From Stenotrophomonas raiganjensis (SeqCode) (GTDB taxonomy: Bacteria > Pseudomonadota > Gammaproteobacteria > Xanthomonadales > Xanthomonadaceae), in NCBI RefSeq assembly GCF_030658505.1, contig NZ_JAUTXR010000180.1:186001-250000 (forward strand): a stretch of 64,000 bases of DNA. The letters run 5' to 3'. A program made the translations under genes and the position numbers. Positions 8,332 through 17,067 of the stretch are shown piece by piece. The notes beneath the pieces are model-generated. The model had not been told where the DNA came from. It searched no databases and saw nothing but the letters and a program-made list of their open reading frames with translations. Position 1 is the stretch's first letter; every line of letters begins with the position of its first letter.

Positions 8332-9477
8332 ATGCGCTATGCCATCGTCACCGAGACCTATCCGCCGGAAGTGAACGGCGTTGCCCTCACCGTGCAGGGC
8401 CTGGAGCAGGGACTGCGCAACTCTGGTCATGAAATCGACCTGATACGGCCGCGCCAGTCCAGTGAATCGCTGGACTCCGCACCAGGCACCCTGCTGGTTC
8501 CCGGCGCCGCCCTACCTCGCTACCCCGGCCTGCGCTTCGGCCTGCCGGCGCCGATCCGCCTCGGCCGCCATTGGCAGCAGCAGCGCCCGGATGCCGTGTA
8601 CGTCGCCACTGAAGGCCCGCTGGGCTGGTCGGCCGTGCGCACCGCGCGGCGTCTCGGCATTCCGGTCGCCAGTGGCTTCCACACCCGCTTCGACGAATAC
8701 CTGCCCGACTACGGCGTGGCCTGGCTGCAGGCCGCCGCGATGCGCTGGATGCGCCGTTTCCACAACCAGGCCGATGCAACCCTGGTGCCCACCCGCGAGC
8801 TGCAGCAGTTCCTCGGCGAGCAGGGCTTCGAACGCGTGCGCCTGCTGGCGCGTGCGGTCGACAGCCAGCAGTTCGATCCGAACCGGCGTGATCCTGCGCT
8901 GCGCGAGGAATGGGGGGTGGATGGCAATGGCCTGGTGGCCATCTATGTCGGCCGCATTGCTGCAGAAAAGAACCTCGGCCTGGCCGTGAAAGCCTTCCGT
9001 CACTTGCAGCAGATCCGCCCGAAGGCCCGCTTCGTGTGGGTGGGCGATGGTCCGGCCCGCGAGAAGCTGGCGCATGAAAACCCCGACTTCATCTTCTGTG
9101 GCATCCAGCGCGGTGACGCGCTTGCCCGGCATTTCGCCAGCGGCGATCTGTTCCTGTTCCCCAGCCGCAGCGAGACGTTCGGCAACGTGACTCTGGAAAG
9201 CATGGCCAGTGGCGTGGCCACCGTGGCCTTCGACTACGGCGCTGCGCGCGAATACCTGCGCAGCGGTGAGAATGGCGCGGCCGTGGACAGTGACGAGCAG
9301 TTCATCGAAGCGGCCGTGCAACTGGCCGCCGATGACGAGCAGCGCCGGATGCTGGGTGGCAACGCCGCGCGCGCGATGAAGCGCCTGCATCCGCAGCAGG
9401 TGGTGGCAGAGTTCGATGCACTGCTGGCCGAACTGGCCCTGTCGCGGAGGAGCGGCCATGCGCACCACGCGGCTTGA
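8332..9477 (+). CDS. GT4-type glycosyltransferase
   Basis: A 381-residue cytoplasmic or peripheral-membrane glycosyltransferase of the GT-B fold. The N-terminal Rossmann domain begins MRYAIVTETYPPEVNGV, and the C-terminal nucleotide-sugar domain has VGRIAAEKNL and the EX7E element SRSETFGNVTLESMASG. This arrangement resembles SQD2- and Agt-like transferases that add sugar to diacylglycerol, as well as mannosyltransferases; the acceptor is not known. GGAGG at 8321-8325 favours the ATG at 8332 over the in-frame ATG at 8308. It overlaps the PAP2 gene by 20 bp, so the two are co-translated. The upstream Pho-box-like array suggests induction by phosphate limitation. Confidence 0.85.
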   Translation: MRYAIVTETYPPEVNGVALTVQGLEQGLRNSGHEIDLIRPRQSSESLDSAPGTLLVPGAALPRYPGLRFGLPAPIRLGRHWQQQRPDAVYVATEGPLGWSAVRTARRLGIPVASGFHTRFDEYLPDYGVAWLQAAAMRWMRRFHNQADATLVPTRELQQFLGEQGFERVRLLARAVDSQQFDPNRRDPALREEWGVDGNGLVAIYVGRIAAEKNLGLAVKAFRHLQQIRPKARFVWVGDGPAREKLAHENPDFIFCGIQRGDALARHFASGDLFLFPSRSETFGNVTLESMASGVATVAFDYGAAREYLRSGENGAAVDSDEQFIEAAVQLAADDEQRRMLGGNAARAMKRLHPQQVVAEFDALLAELALSRRSGHAHHAA

Positions 9478-9997
9478 GCTGCTGGCCGACCGCGAAGCAC
9501 GCCTGTGCCGTCGGGCCAACCACTACTGTCGGCGCCGCCACGTGCGCCGCCTGTTCGCGATCATCAGCCGGCTCGGCGATGGCGTGTTCTGGTATGTACT
9601 GATGGGGGCGCTGGTACTGATCGATGGCTTCGACGGCCTGCGTGCATCGGTGCACATGGCCGCCACCGGCCTGGCCGCGCTGCTGCTGTACAAGGGTCTC
9701 AAGCGCTGGACACGGCGCCCGCGTCCGTATGCGGCCGACCTGCGCATCCGCGCCTGGGTGGCACCGCTGGACGAGTTCAGCTTCCCCTCCGGCCACACCC
9801 TGCACGCGGTGTCGTTCACCATCGTCGCACTGGCCTACTACCCGTGGCTGGCGCCGCTGCTGGTGCCGTTCACCGTCGGCGTCGCGCTGTCGCGCGTGGT
9901 CCTCGGGCTGCACTATCCCTCCGACGTACTTGCCGCCACCGGCATCGCCACCGTGCTGGCCTCGGCCAGCCTGGCCTGGTTGCCGCTGCCGGTGTAG
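9458..9997 (+). CDS. PAP2-family lipid phosphatase
   Basis: A 179-residue membrane phosphatase with the three PAP2 signatures: KRWTRRPRP, SFPSGHTLH and SRVVLGLHYPSDV. About four hydrophobic helices surround them. Family members dephosphorylate phosphatidic acid, phosphatidylglycerophosphate or undecaprenyl pyrophosphate at the membrane. The ATG at 9458 follows CGGAGGAG and lies inside the glycosyltransferase gene, so the pair is translationally coupled. In context, it could make diacylglycerol for the coupled glycosyltransferase; this is inference. Recycling of undecaprenyl pyrophosphate is the main alternative. Confidence 0.88.
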   Translation: MRTTRLELLADREARLCRRANHYCRRRHVRRLFAIISRLGDGVFWYVLMGALVLIDGFDGLRASVHMAATGLAALLLYKGLKRWTRRPRPYAADLRIRAWVAPLDEFSFPSGHTLHAVSFTIVALAYYPWLAPLLVPFTVGVALSRVVLGLHYPSDVLAATGIATVLASASLAWLPLPV

Positions 9998-10003
9998 CGC
10001 CCC

Positions 10004-10042
10004 GGGGTCAGATCCCTGTTCTCCGGAAAGGGATCTGACCCC
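10004..10042. repeat. Perfect 14-bp inverted repeat (GGGGTCAGATCCCT)
   Basis: GGGGTCAGATCCCT at 10004-10017 pairs perfectly with AGGGATCTGACCCC at 10029-10042 around an 11-nt loop, directly after the PAP2 stop. It belongs to the same short repeat class as 6332-6372 and 57493-57527. No T tract follows. Confidence 0.65.
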
Positions 10043-10080
10043 CGACGATGCCGGCGGCGCTACCGTCATCGTTGATGCCC

Positions 10081-10093
10081 TAGAATGCGGGCA
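10081..10093 (+). promoter_or_regulatory. Possible leaderless start of lpxH
   Basis: TAGAAT (10081-10086) ends 6 nt before the lpxH ATG at 10093. No Shine-Dalgarno sequence is visible before the ATG. The geometry is the same as at ppx and nearly the same as at the DUF1456 gene. Confidence 0.42.
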
Positions 10094-10839
10094 TGACCAC
10101 GTTGTTCATTTCCGACCTGCACCTGGACCCCAGCCGTCCGGAGATCACCGACCTGTTCCTGCGCTTCCTGCGCGAGCAGGCGCCCGGCGCCGACGCGCTG
10201 TACATCCTGGGCGACCTGTTCGAGGCCTGGATCGGCGACGACACGCCCTCGCCCGCCGCCGATGCGGTGGCCGATGCGTTGAAGGTGCTGTCCGGCAGCG
10301 GCGTACCGGTGTACTTCATCCGCGGCAACCGCGACTTCCTGCTCGGCGAGGACTACGCACGCCGCGCCGGCCTGCGCATCCTGCCCGACCCGTGCGTGAT
10401 CGAGCTGTACGGCCGCCCGGTGCTGCTGCAGCACGGTGACCTGCTGTGCACCGACGACATTCCCTACCAGCAGTTCCGCGCACAGACGCGCGACCCGGCG
10501 TTCCAGGCACAGTTCCTGTCGCAGCCACTGGCCGCACGCATCGCATTCGCGCAGAAGGCGCGCGAAGCCAGCCAGGCCCGCCAGTCGGAAATGAAGCAGG
10601 GTGATCGTGCGCAGTTCGAAACCGTCACCGACGTAGCGCCGGCCGAAGTCGATGCCACCTTCGTGCGGCACGGCGTGGACACCATGATCCATGGACATAC
10701 GCACCGCCCAGCGATCCACGTGCTGCAGGCCGGCGGGCGCGATTGCACCCGTATCGTGCTGGGTGACTGGTACGAACAGGGTTCGGTACTGCGTGTGGAT
10801 GCCAACGGCTGGTCGCTGGATACGCTTGCCCGCGATTGA
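10093..10839 (+). CDS. lpxH: UDP-2,3-diacylglucosamine diphosphatase
   Basis: A 248-residue peripheral-membrane metallophosphoesterase of lipid A synthesis that hydrolyses UDP-2,3-diacylglucosamine to lipid X and UMP. The metal-binding blocks are present in order: DLHL (8-11), [11 protein letters not shown] (about 40-50), [15 protein letters not shown] and IHGHTHRP. Length and the sequence around [16 protein letters not shown] are those of E. coli LpxH (240 aa), so I reject the related PlcP phospholipase despite the neighbouring glycosyltransferase. It follows the PAP2 gene by 95 bp. Confidence 0.95.
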   Translation: MTTLFISDLHLDPSRPEITDLFLRFLREQAPGADALYILGDLFEAWIGDDTPSPAADAVADALKVLSGSGVPVYFIRGNRDFLLGEDYARRAGLRILPDPCVIELYGRPVLLQHGDLLCTDDIPYQQFRAQTRDPAFQAQFLSQPLAARIAFAQKAREASQARQSEMKQGDRAQFETVTDVAPAEVDATFVRHGVDTMIHGHTHRPAIHVLQAGGRDCTRIVLGDWYEQGSVLRVDANGWSLDTLARD

Positions 10840-10851
10840 TGGATCGCAGGG

Positions 10852-10919
10852 GGCCAACCAAGGTTGGCATCTACCCGAGCCGGTGCACGCGCCCGGGTAG
10901 ACGCCGACCTTGGCCGGCG
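10852..10919. repeat. Two SMAG-like REPs, tails facing inward
   Basis: GGCCAACC-AA-GGTTGGC followed by ATCTAC ends at 10874. A second repeat, GTAG plus ACGCCGACC-TT-GGCCGGCG, spans 10897-10919. The CTAC and GTAG tails face each other, the opposite of the REPIN arrangement at 26188. It separates the convergent lpxH and metalloprotease genes and may serve as a transcription barrier. Confidence 0.6.
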
Positions 10920-10926
10920 CCTGGCC

Positions 10927-12180
10927 TCAGCGGAAGGCCGCGATGGTGGCCTTGGTGTTGACCAGCACGCGCTGGTTGTCAGCGGTACTGGCATTGCCCA
11001 TCGGGATGCCGTTGTAGCTGATGTTCGGGTTGGACCAGTAGTTCAGGCGCGGGCAACTGCGGGTGCAGTTGTAGGCCATGATGGTGCGCCAGCCGGTGCC
11101 GCTGGACGGCTCATAGCGGTAGCCGTGGCCATAGGCGTAGGGCGACGTGCTCGGGTCGGTGGCGATGTCATGCCGTGCGCTCTGCAGATGGCCGATCTCG
11201 TGTGCGAACGAGTAGTAGCCGGTCGCGCAATCCCAATACACCGCAGCGAACGCGGTCGAAGCGGTCGAGCCGATGCCCGAGGCCAGGCCACAGTACGCCG
11301 AATTGTTGATCAGCAGCACGCCGACGTCGGCCGCGGTGTTGTTGCGGCTGGTGTGGATGCTGTCCATGTAGCCATCACTGGTGCCACGGAAGCGTGCCAG
11401 GTCGGTGTCGAAGCTGCCCGACTCGGTGTAGCTGGTGGTCTCGTAGCCGGCCAGCTGCATGGTGATGCCGACGTTGCTGTTGACGTAGCCCTGGTTGGAT
11501 TCGGCCACCGCCAGCTGCACCAGCGACTGCATGTTGCCACCATAGGCGGTGACTGCTGCATTGGTCGCCACCACCAGCACACGGATGGTCGCCGGCGTAC
11601 CGGACGAAGCCTGCGCGATGCCGATGCGATCGTTGTCGCCCATCGGGATCTTCGGCAACTGGTTGTAGTCGGCCGGATGGTCGGCCGGCATCCGCGATTC
11701 ATCCACTTCCACCAGTACGTGGCGGTTGCCCAGCGGGCGCAGGCGGTACAGCTTGCCGTCCTTGCGGATCGAGCCGGTGATGGTGTTGCCCGAACGCACC
11801 AGGATCAACGAATTGCCCGGATCGTCCTGGCCATTGGAGGTGGCGGCCGTCAGCCGGTCGGACGGCGAGCTGAAATGGCCGTACCAGATGCTGCCGCCAT
11901 CCGGCAGTGCTTCGACCTTGCTGCGCAGCGCCTGTACGCGCTGGCCGAGCAGTTCGAATTCCAGCTGGGGCTGCGCCGTAGCCGCAGCGTCGACACGCAC
12001 TTCCTGTACCGTCGCCGTGGACGGGGAGGCCAGCAGCTTGCCGAGCGCAGGCTCACTGTTTGCCGATGCTCGGCTGATGACCGTCACCGGTTCGAACAAC
12101 GGTGCCGCATGCGCGGCCGCCGCCACCGACAAACCCAACACCAGGCCACCTGCCGCTTTGCCAATCGATCTGGACAACAT
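10927..12180 (-). CDS. Secreted metzincin zinc metalloprotease
   Basis: A 417-residue exported protease. The signal peptide covers about residues 1-25 (MLSRSIGKAAGG to AHAA). The extended zinc motif HEIGHLQSARHD near residue 325 and the downstream TIMAYNC (a likely Met-turn) identify a metzincin, close to reprolysin-like M12. Four Cys in the catalytic region (AYCGLA, YWDCATG, YNCTRSC) suggest disulfides, fitting an extracellular location. The N-terminal 150 residues look like a propeptide. The ATG at 12180 follows AAGGAG with good spacing. The substrate is unknown. The gene is divergent from the DUF2235 gene, with about 225 bp between the starts. Confidence 0.85.
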   Translation of the reverse strand: MLSRSIGKAAGGLVLGLSVAAAAHAAPLFEPVTVISRASANSEPALGKLLASPSTATVQEVRVDAAATAQPQLEFELLGQRVQALRSKVEALPDGGSIWYGHFSSPSDRLTAATSNGQDDPGNSLILVRSGNTITGSIRKDGKLYRLRPLGNRHVLVEVDESRMPADHPADYNQLPKIPMGDNDRIGIAQASSGTPATIRVLVVATNAAVTAYGGNMQSLVQLAVAESNQGYVNSNVGITMQLAGYETTSYTESGSFDTDLARFRGTSDGYMDSIHTSRNNTAADVGVLLINNSAYCGLASGIGSTASTAFAAVYWDCATGYYSFAHEIGHLQSARHDIATDPSTSPYAYGHGYRYEPSSGTGWRTIMAYNCTRSCPRLNYWSNPNISYNGIPMGNASTADNQRVLVNTKATIAAFR

Positions 12181-12405
12181 TGCGTCGCTCCTTGAGTGAT
12201 GTGAACAGCGTTGATGCAGCACGCCCGGGTTTGCCGGGTCTGGCCATATGGCCTGCACGGGTCGTGTGAATTCAATAGAAGATGGGAATGAAAATCAGGA
12301 ACTGTGATCGACCGCATCTGCGTTAAGTAAGGTCAAAAGCGTCACTACACTTCGCCAATACATCGCTTTCGCGCTACCGTGACGCAGCCACGACGGGGAA
12401 TGCAC

Positions 12406-13863
12406 ATGGCACCATCGCAGGACACGGACGAAGATGTCGGCATGCTGCGGATCGGCCTGTTCTTCGATGGCACCCGCAACAACGCCCACAACCTGGCGCG
12501 TGGTCGGCCGCAGCTGCCACAACCGCGCCCAGCGCAACTGCGTGCGGATGACGATTCGACCTACCAGAGCCGGCTGACCAGCAGCTACGACAACGGCCTG
12601 ACCAACATCGCGCGCCTGCAGCAGCTGTACCCGGACAGCCGCCGCGGGGCGTTGGCCAGGCCGTCGCTGTCGGTCTACGTGGAAGGCGTGGGCACCCGCG
12701 ATGATGCCGATGACGATCTGATCGGATTGGCCTTCGGTATCGGCGCCAGCGGCGTTCGCGCGAAAGTAAAGCGCGCGCTGCAGGTGCTACTGCCGGCGGC
12801 ACTTGCCGAGCTGTCCACGCACTGGCGGCAGCCGCTGCACCGCGTGCAGCTGGACCTGTTCGGTTTCTCTCGCGGTGCTGCCTCGGCGCGTGACATTGCC
12901 AACCAGCTGCAGGGCTGGGATGCCGGCCGTTGGCGGCAACTGCTGCAGTCGTCCGGGCTGGCCTGTGCAGTGGACTTCGCCCCTGCCCAGCCGGTACTGC
13001 GTTTCATCGGTCTGTTCGACACGGTGGTTGCAGTCAGTGGTGGCCGCGCCGAGGAACAACCGCAACTTGCCCTGCGCAGCGGCATCGCCGCACACGTCGT
13101 GCAGTTGACCGCGCGCGACGAACACCGCCAGCACTATCCGCTGACCAGCGTGGCGCCACCGTTCACCGAGACTGCCCTGCCCGGCGTACATGCCAACATC
13201 GGGGGGGGCTACAACCAACGGGAGGAAGGCCCGAAGCTGCTCAGCCGTCCACGCCGCCAACAACTGCGTCGCCCTGCCGTTGCCGACTACCAGATCCCCC
13301 CGTTGGCGATGCTGCAGGCCACCACGGTCCATGCGGAAGCGCAGGCCGATGCCGAACGCTGGCGGCAGCAACTGGGTGTGGACGAGAACGAGATCTGGGT
13401 GGATGTCTGGCACCAGTGGCAGCAGCAGCGCCGTGCCGGCAGCCGCAGCGTACTGCTGTCGCCCGTGCTGTACGTCACCGCAGCGGTGGTGCTGCGCCGG
13501 CGCATCGACTGGCGCTACCAGCTGATCGCGCTGCAGGTCATGCAGCAGCATGCGATGGGTGCGGGTGTGCAATGGGTTGCCAACGCCGCCGAGGTTCCCG
13601 GCTGGGAACTGCCATCGGCCCTGCAGCCGATCGCACGGCGGCTGGTGGCCGGGCAGGCATTGAGCCAGACCCAGGAGGCGCTGCTGCGCAGGCATTACCT
13701 GATGCAGTCCGCGCACTGGAATTTCGATGCGTTGGGCGATACCGCACTCACCTACGCCGCCGATGCCGGCGTCAGCGAACTGCCCTACCGGCCGGGTCCC
13801 GGCCTGTTCTACATCAACCGGCCGACAGCGGATGGCAAGCGCGTGGTGCTGCCGAACGCATAA
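12406..13863 (+). CDS. DUF2235 alpha/beta hydrolase (Tle1-like), orphan
   Basis: A 485-residue protein with the DUF2235 signatures: GLFFDGTRNN at the start, the nucleophile elbow DLFGFSRGAASAR (GxSxG), FIGLFDTVVAV, and PGVHANIGGGYN. In most relatives known to me the last block reads GVHSDIGGGY; here Asn replaces that Asp. Characterised relatives such as Tle1 are type VI secreted phospholipases. No secretion gene, VgrG, immunity-like lipoprotein or signal peptide is nearby, so function and export are open. GGGGA at 12395-12399 favours ATG 12406; an ATG at 12400 and GTG at 12379 are in frame. It ends in a large palindrome. Confidence 0.82.
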   Translation: MAPSQDTDEDVGMLRIGLFFDGTRNNAHNLARGRPQLPQPRPAQLRADDDSTYQSRLTSSYDNGLTNIARLQQLYPDSRRGALARPSLSVYVEGVGTRDDADDDLIGLAFGIGASGVRAKVKRALQVLLPAALAELSTHWRQPLHRVQLDLFGFSRGAASARDIANQLQGWDAGRWRQLLQSSGLACAVDFAPAQPVLRFIGLFDTVVAVSGGRAEEQPQLALRSGIAAHVVQLTARDEHRQHYPLTSVAPPFTETALPGVHANIGGGYNQREEGPKLLSRPRRQQLRRPAVADYQIPPLAMLQATTVHAEAQADAERWRQQLGVDENEIWVDVWHQWQQQRRAGSRSVLLSPVLYVTAAVVLRRRIDWRYQLIALQVMQQHAMGAGVQWVANAAEVPGWELPSALQPIARRLVAGQALSQTQEALLRRHYLMQSAHWNFDALGDTALTYAADAGVSELPYRPGPGLFYINRPTADGKRVVLPNA

Positions 13864-13930
13864 AAAGAGGGGACGGAGGGGATTAAGTCGTTTGTGGCAC
13901 AAACGACTTAATCCCCTCCGTCCCCTTTTT
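13864..13930. terminator. 67-nt palindrome, bidirectional terminator
   Basis: Two 33-nt arms pair around one central base, with a single G-T wobble at 13867. The centre reads GTTTGTG-G-CACAAAC and the outer ends are A and T runs, so either strand would give a GC-rich stem followed by U residues. It sits 1 nt after the DUF2235 stop and 1 nt before the DUF455 stop, between convergent genes. The stem is far longer than a normal terminator needs. Confidence 0.8.
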
Positions 13931-13931
13931 C

Positions 13932-14756
13932 TCAGCCGGCCTGTTCAACCAGGTTGGCGAGCTCGTCGGCGTCGAAGCCAGCCAGCAGGCGCGCTTCCAT
14001 GTTGAACGGCCCATGCAGATAGCCGCCGGCGTACTCCACCAGCAGTTCCTTGAAGCGCGCGCGCGGCTCGACACCGGCGCGGTCGCAGTACCAGCGATAC
14101 CAGCGCGAACCGGCCGCGACGTGCGCTACTTCCTCGCGCAGGATCACTTCCAGCACATCGGCGGTTTCGCCATCGCCGACATTGCGCAGCTTCTCGATCA
14201 TTCCCGGGGTGACGTCCAGGCCGCGCGCTTCCAGCACGCGCGGCACCAGCGCCATGCGCGCCAGGCCATCATGCGCGGTCTTTTCGCACATTTCCCACAG
14301 GCCGTTGTGCGCGGGGAAGTCGGCGTAATCGTGGCCGTGTGCTTGCAGGCGCTCGCGCAGCAGCATGAAGTGCCGCGATTCGTCGTCGGCACAGCTGACC
14401 CAGTCGGCATGGAACGCCGGCGGCAGGCCGCGGAAGCGGTACACCGCATCCCAGGCCAGGTCGATCGCGTTGAGTTCGATGTGGGCGATGGCGTGGATGA
14501 AGGCCGCTCGCCCTTCCACGCCGCCCAGTCCGCGCCGCGGTACTTCGCGCGGATGCACCAGCACCAGCTGCGCCGGCCGGCCCGGCATGCAGATCGGCTC
14601 CGGCGGCGGCGCATCGGCGGCTACCTTCAGGCGACCGGCACGGAACGCAGCCGCATACGCCTGGGTCAGCGCGACCTTGCGCAGCGGGTCGGCTTCGGCC
14701 AGGCACTGCTGCGCTGCGCGCAGCAGGTCGCCTCCAACGTCGGGCACATCAACCAC
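13932..14756 (-). CDS. DUF455 ferritin-like protein
   Basis: A 274-residue protein of the DUF455 family. Helical segments carry probable diiron ligands: AHIELNAIDLAWD, DDESRHFMLL and REEVAHVAAG, the E-x-x-H pattern of ferritin-like four-helix bundles. Some DUF455 relatives are tRNA-modifying hydroxylase-like proteins, but function is not established. The GTG start lies 9 nt after the purF stop and follows GAGGA, so it is the last gene of a cvpA-purF-DUF455 operon. It ends against the long palindrome. Confidence 0.82.
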   Translation of the reverse strand: MVDVPDVGGDLLRAAQQCLAEADPLRKVALTQAYAAAFRAGRLKVAADAPPPEPICMPGRPAQLVLVHPREVPRRGLGGVEGRAAFIHAIAHIELNAIDLAWDAVYRFRGLPPAFHADWVSCADDESRHFMLLRERLQAHGHDYADFPAHNGLWEMCEKTAHDGLARMALVPRVLEARGLDVTPGMIEKLRNVGDGETADVLEVILREEVAHVAAGSRWYRWYCDRAGVEPRARFKELLVEYAGGYLHGPFNMEARLLAGFDADELANLVEQAG

Positions 14757-14765
14757 GCCTGATCC

Positions 14766-16232
14766 TCAGGCGCGGCGCTTGTGCTTGGCATCGTCCGAAC
14801 GCAGTTGCTGGATACGTTCGAAGTAACCCGGCTCGATACCGGTCGGGTAGTGGCCGTTGAAGCAGGACGAATCGAAGCTGCGCAGCGCCGGGTTGCCCTC
14901 GCTCACCGCCGCTTCCATGTCTTCCAGGTCCTGGTAGATCAGCCAGTCGCAGCCCAGGTGGGCTTCGATCTCTTCCACGGTGCGGTTGTGCGCGACCAGC
15001 TCTTCGGCGGCCGGCATGTCGATGCCGTAGATGTTCGGGTAGCGCACCGGCGGTGCCGCGCTGGCCAGGTAGACCTTGCGCGCGCCCGCATCACGGGCCA
15101 TCTGCACGATCTGCTGGCTGGTGGTGCCACGCACGATCGAGTCGTCCACCAGCAGCACCACGCGGTTACGGAATTCCAGGTGGATCGGGTTGAGCTTGCG
15201 GCGCACCGACTTCACCCGCTCCCCCTGCCCCGGCATGATGAAGGTACGGCCGATGTAGCGGTTCTTGATGAAGCCTTCGCGGTACTTCACCCCGAGCACG
15301 TTGGAGATCTCCAGCGCGGCATCGCGCGAGGTATCCGGGATCGGGATGATGGTGTCGATGTCGTGGTCCGGGCGCAGGCGCAGGATCTTCTCGCCCAGCT
15401 TGATGCCCATGCGCATGCGCGCCTTGTGCACCGAGACGTTGTCGATCATCGAATCCGGGCGCGCGAAGTACACGTACTCGAAGATGCACGGGGTGTGCTC
15501 GGCCGGTTCGGCGCAGATCTCGGAGAACAGCTCGCCACGCGCGGTGATCACCAGCGCTTCGCCCGGCTGCACGTCGCGTATGCGCTGGAAGCCCAGCACA
15601 TCCAGCGCGGCCGATTCGGAGGCAACGATGTATTCATCGCCCTCGGCGTGGCTGCGCTTGCCCAGCACCAGCGGACGGATGCCATGCGGGTCGCGGAAGG
15701 CGACCAGGCCCAGGCCCAGCACCACGCTGACCACCGCGTAGCCACCCTTGCAGCGGCGGTGCACGCCGGCCACCGCGCGGATCGCGGCCTCCGGGCTGAG
15801 CTGGCGCTGCTGCTCCAGTTCGTAAGCGAACACGTTCAACAGCACTTCGCTGTCCGAATCGGTGTTGACGTTGCGGCGGTCCTGCTCAAACACCTGCTGG
15901 CGCAGCGCCTCGGTGTTGATCAGGTTGCCGTTGTGGGCCAGTGCGATGCCATACGGCGAATTCACGTAGAACGGCTGTGCCTCGTCCATGCCTTCCGAGC
16001 CCGCGGTGGGATATCGCACATGGGCGATACCGACGCTGCCTTCCAGGGTGGACATGGTGCGGGCATCAAACACATCGCGGACCAGACCGGTGGCCTTCTG
16101 CACCCGCAGGCGGCTGCCATTGGCCGTGGCGATGCCCGCCGCATCCTGGCCGCGATGCTGGAGAACGGTCAAGCCGTCATACAACTGCCCGGCGACGTTC
16201 TGGTTGCCGACGATTCCGACGATGCCACACAT
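14766..16232 (-). CDS. purF: Amidophosphoribosyltransferase
   Basis: A 488-residue enzyme of the first committed step of purine synthesis: PRPP plus glutamine gives phosphoribosylamine. The catalytic Cys2 follows the initiator Met (MCGIVGIVG), as expected for an N-terminal-nucleophile glutaminase; [11 protein letters not shown] follows. The PRPP-binding loop [15 protein letters not shown] is near residue 355. The ATG at 16232 has GGAGAC upstream. It lies 30 nt after cvpA, the classic cvpA-purF arrangement. Confidence 0.98.
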   Translation of the reverse strand: MCGIVGIVGNQNVAGQLYDGLTVLQHRGQDAAGIATANGSRLRVQKATGLVRDVFDARTMSTLEGSVGIAHVRYPTAGSEGMDEAQPFYVNSPYGIALAHNGNLINTEALRQQVFEQDRRNVNTDSDSEVLLNVFAYELEQQRQLSPEAAIRAVAGVHRRCKGGYAVVSVVLGLGLVAFRDPHGIRPLVLGKRSHAEGDEYIVASESAALDVLGFQRIRDVQPGEALVITARGELFSEICAEPAEHTPCIFEYVYFARPDSMIDNVSVHKARMRMGIKLGEKILRLRPDHDIDTIIPIPDTSRDAALEISNVLGVKYREGFIKNRYIGRTFIMPGQGERVKSVRRKLNPIHLEFRNRVVLLVDDSIVRGTTSQQIVQMARDAGARKVYLASAAPPVRYPNIYGIDMPAAEELVAHNRTVEEIEAHLGCDWLIYQDLEDMEAAVSEGNPALRSFDSSCFNGHYPTGIEPGYFERIQQLRSDDAKHKRRA

Positions 16233-16262
16233 GATGCGAGGTCTCCGCTGGGCTGTGCCCAG

Positions 16263-17024
16263 TTACAGGGAAGGTGGCCGTATCTGGCCGTGGATTCCGT
16301 CCGCGGCTGGCGCGGGCCGGGCCGGGCGCACGGGCGCCGGCTCGATGTTGCTGGGCAGTGTGGAGGCCCGTGCGGGCTCCTGCTCCATCTCCACGGGCCG
16401 CGGCCATCCGCCGCCCGCCACTACCTGGTTGAGGACACCATTATCGCCTGTCGCCGCCGGCTTGCCCAACTCCTGTTGCGAAGATGGGGTGATCTCGTCC
16501 AGAGGCAAGGGCAGGCGCTCGGGCAGCAGGGCCTCCAAAGGCAGCGACTGCGGCAGCACGGTGTCCAGATGCGGCAGCTGGGCCTGCATCCACGCCACCG
16601 CCGGCTGCAGCAACGGCCGCAGTTGCGACTGCTGCCAGGCCGGTTCGCCCGGCAGCGCAGTGAAACCGGCCAGCAGCAGCAGGATGCTGGCGAAGAACAC
16701 CCCGCGCACCAGGCCCAGGGTGCCGCCCAGCAGGCGGTCGACGCCCCCCAGCAGGGTCAGCTTGATCGCCGCTTTCAGCAGCAGGCCGACCAACCCAACC
16801 ACCACCACGGTCAGAACGAAGACACCGAGGTATCCGGCCAGGTAATGACCGGTTCCAGGCGGCTGCGGCGCCGCCCACCAGTGCGAAGCCTCGTTGCCGA
16901 ATGTGAAGGCCATCCAACCGGCCAGCAGCCACGACACCAGGGCAATCACCGTTCCCACGAAGCCACGGATGAAACCGAACAGCACGGAGGCGCCGATCAG
17001 CACGCCCAGCACGATGTCGATCAC
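16263..17024 (-). CDS. cvpA: CvpA family membrane protein
   Basis: A 253-residue inner-membrane protein. The first 165 residues hold about four transmembrane helices with family landmarks FGFIRGFVGTV and GGVDRLLGGTLGLVRG. The C-terminal 85 residues are Pro-rich and longer than in E. coli CvpA (162). CvpA is needed for colicin V production and, in some enterics, for bile resistance; the mechanism is unclear. GTG start with GGAG upstream. It is upstream of purF in the same operon and 43 nt after the SPOR gene. Confidence 0.93.
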   Translation of the reverse strand: MIDIVLGVLIGASVLFGFIRGFVGTVIALVSWLLAGWMAFTFGNEASHWWAAPQPPGTGHYLAGYLGVFVLTVVVVGLVGLLLKAAIKLTLLGGVDRLLGGTLGLVRGVFFASILLLLAGFTALPGEPAWQQSQLRPLLQPAVAWMQAQLPHLDTVLPQSLPLEALLPERLPLPLDEITPSSQQELGKPAATGDNGVLNQVVAGGGWPRPVEMEQEPARASTLPSNIEPAPVRPARPAPAADGIHGQIRPPSL

Positions 17025-17067
17025 GCGGCCCGCTCCTGCCAGTGACAGCGGCGGGTGACACGCTGGA

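Noticed and set aside
10093..10839. Possible PlcP phospholipase C of the phosphate-starvation type
   Set aside because: Tempting because of the adjacent Pho-like glycosyltransferase, but the sequence follows E. coli LpxH along its whole length.
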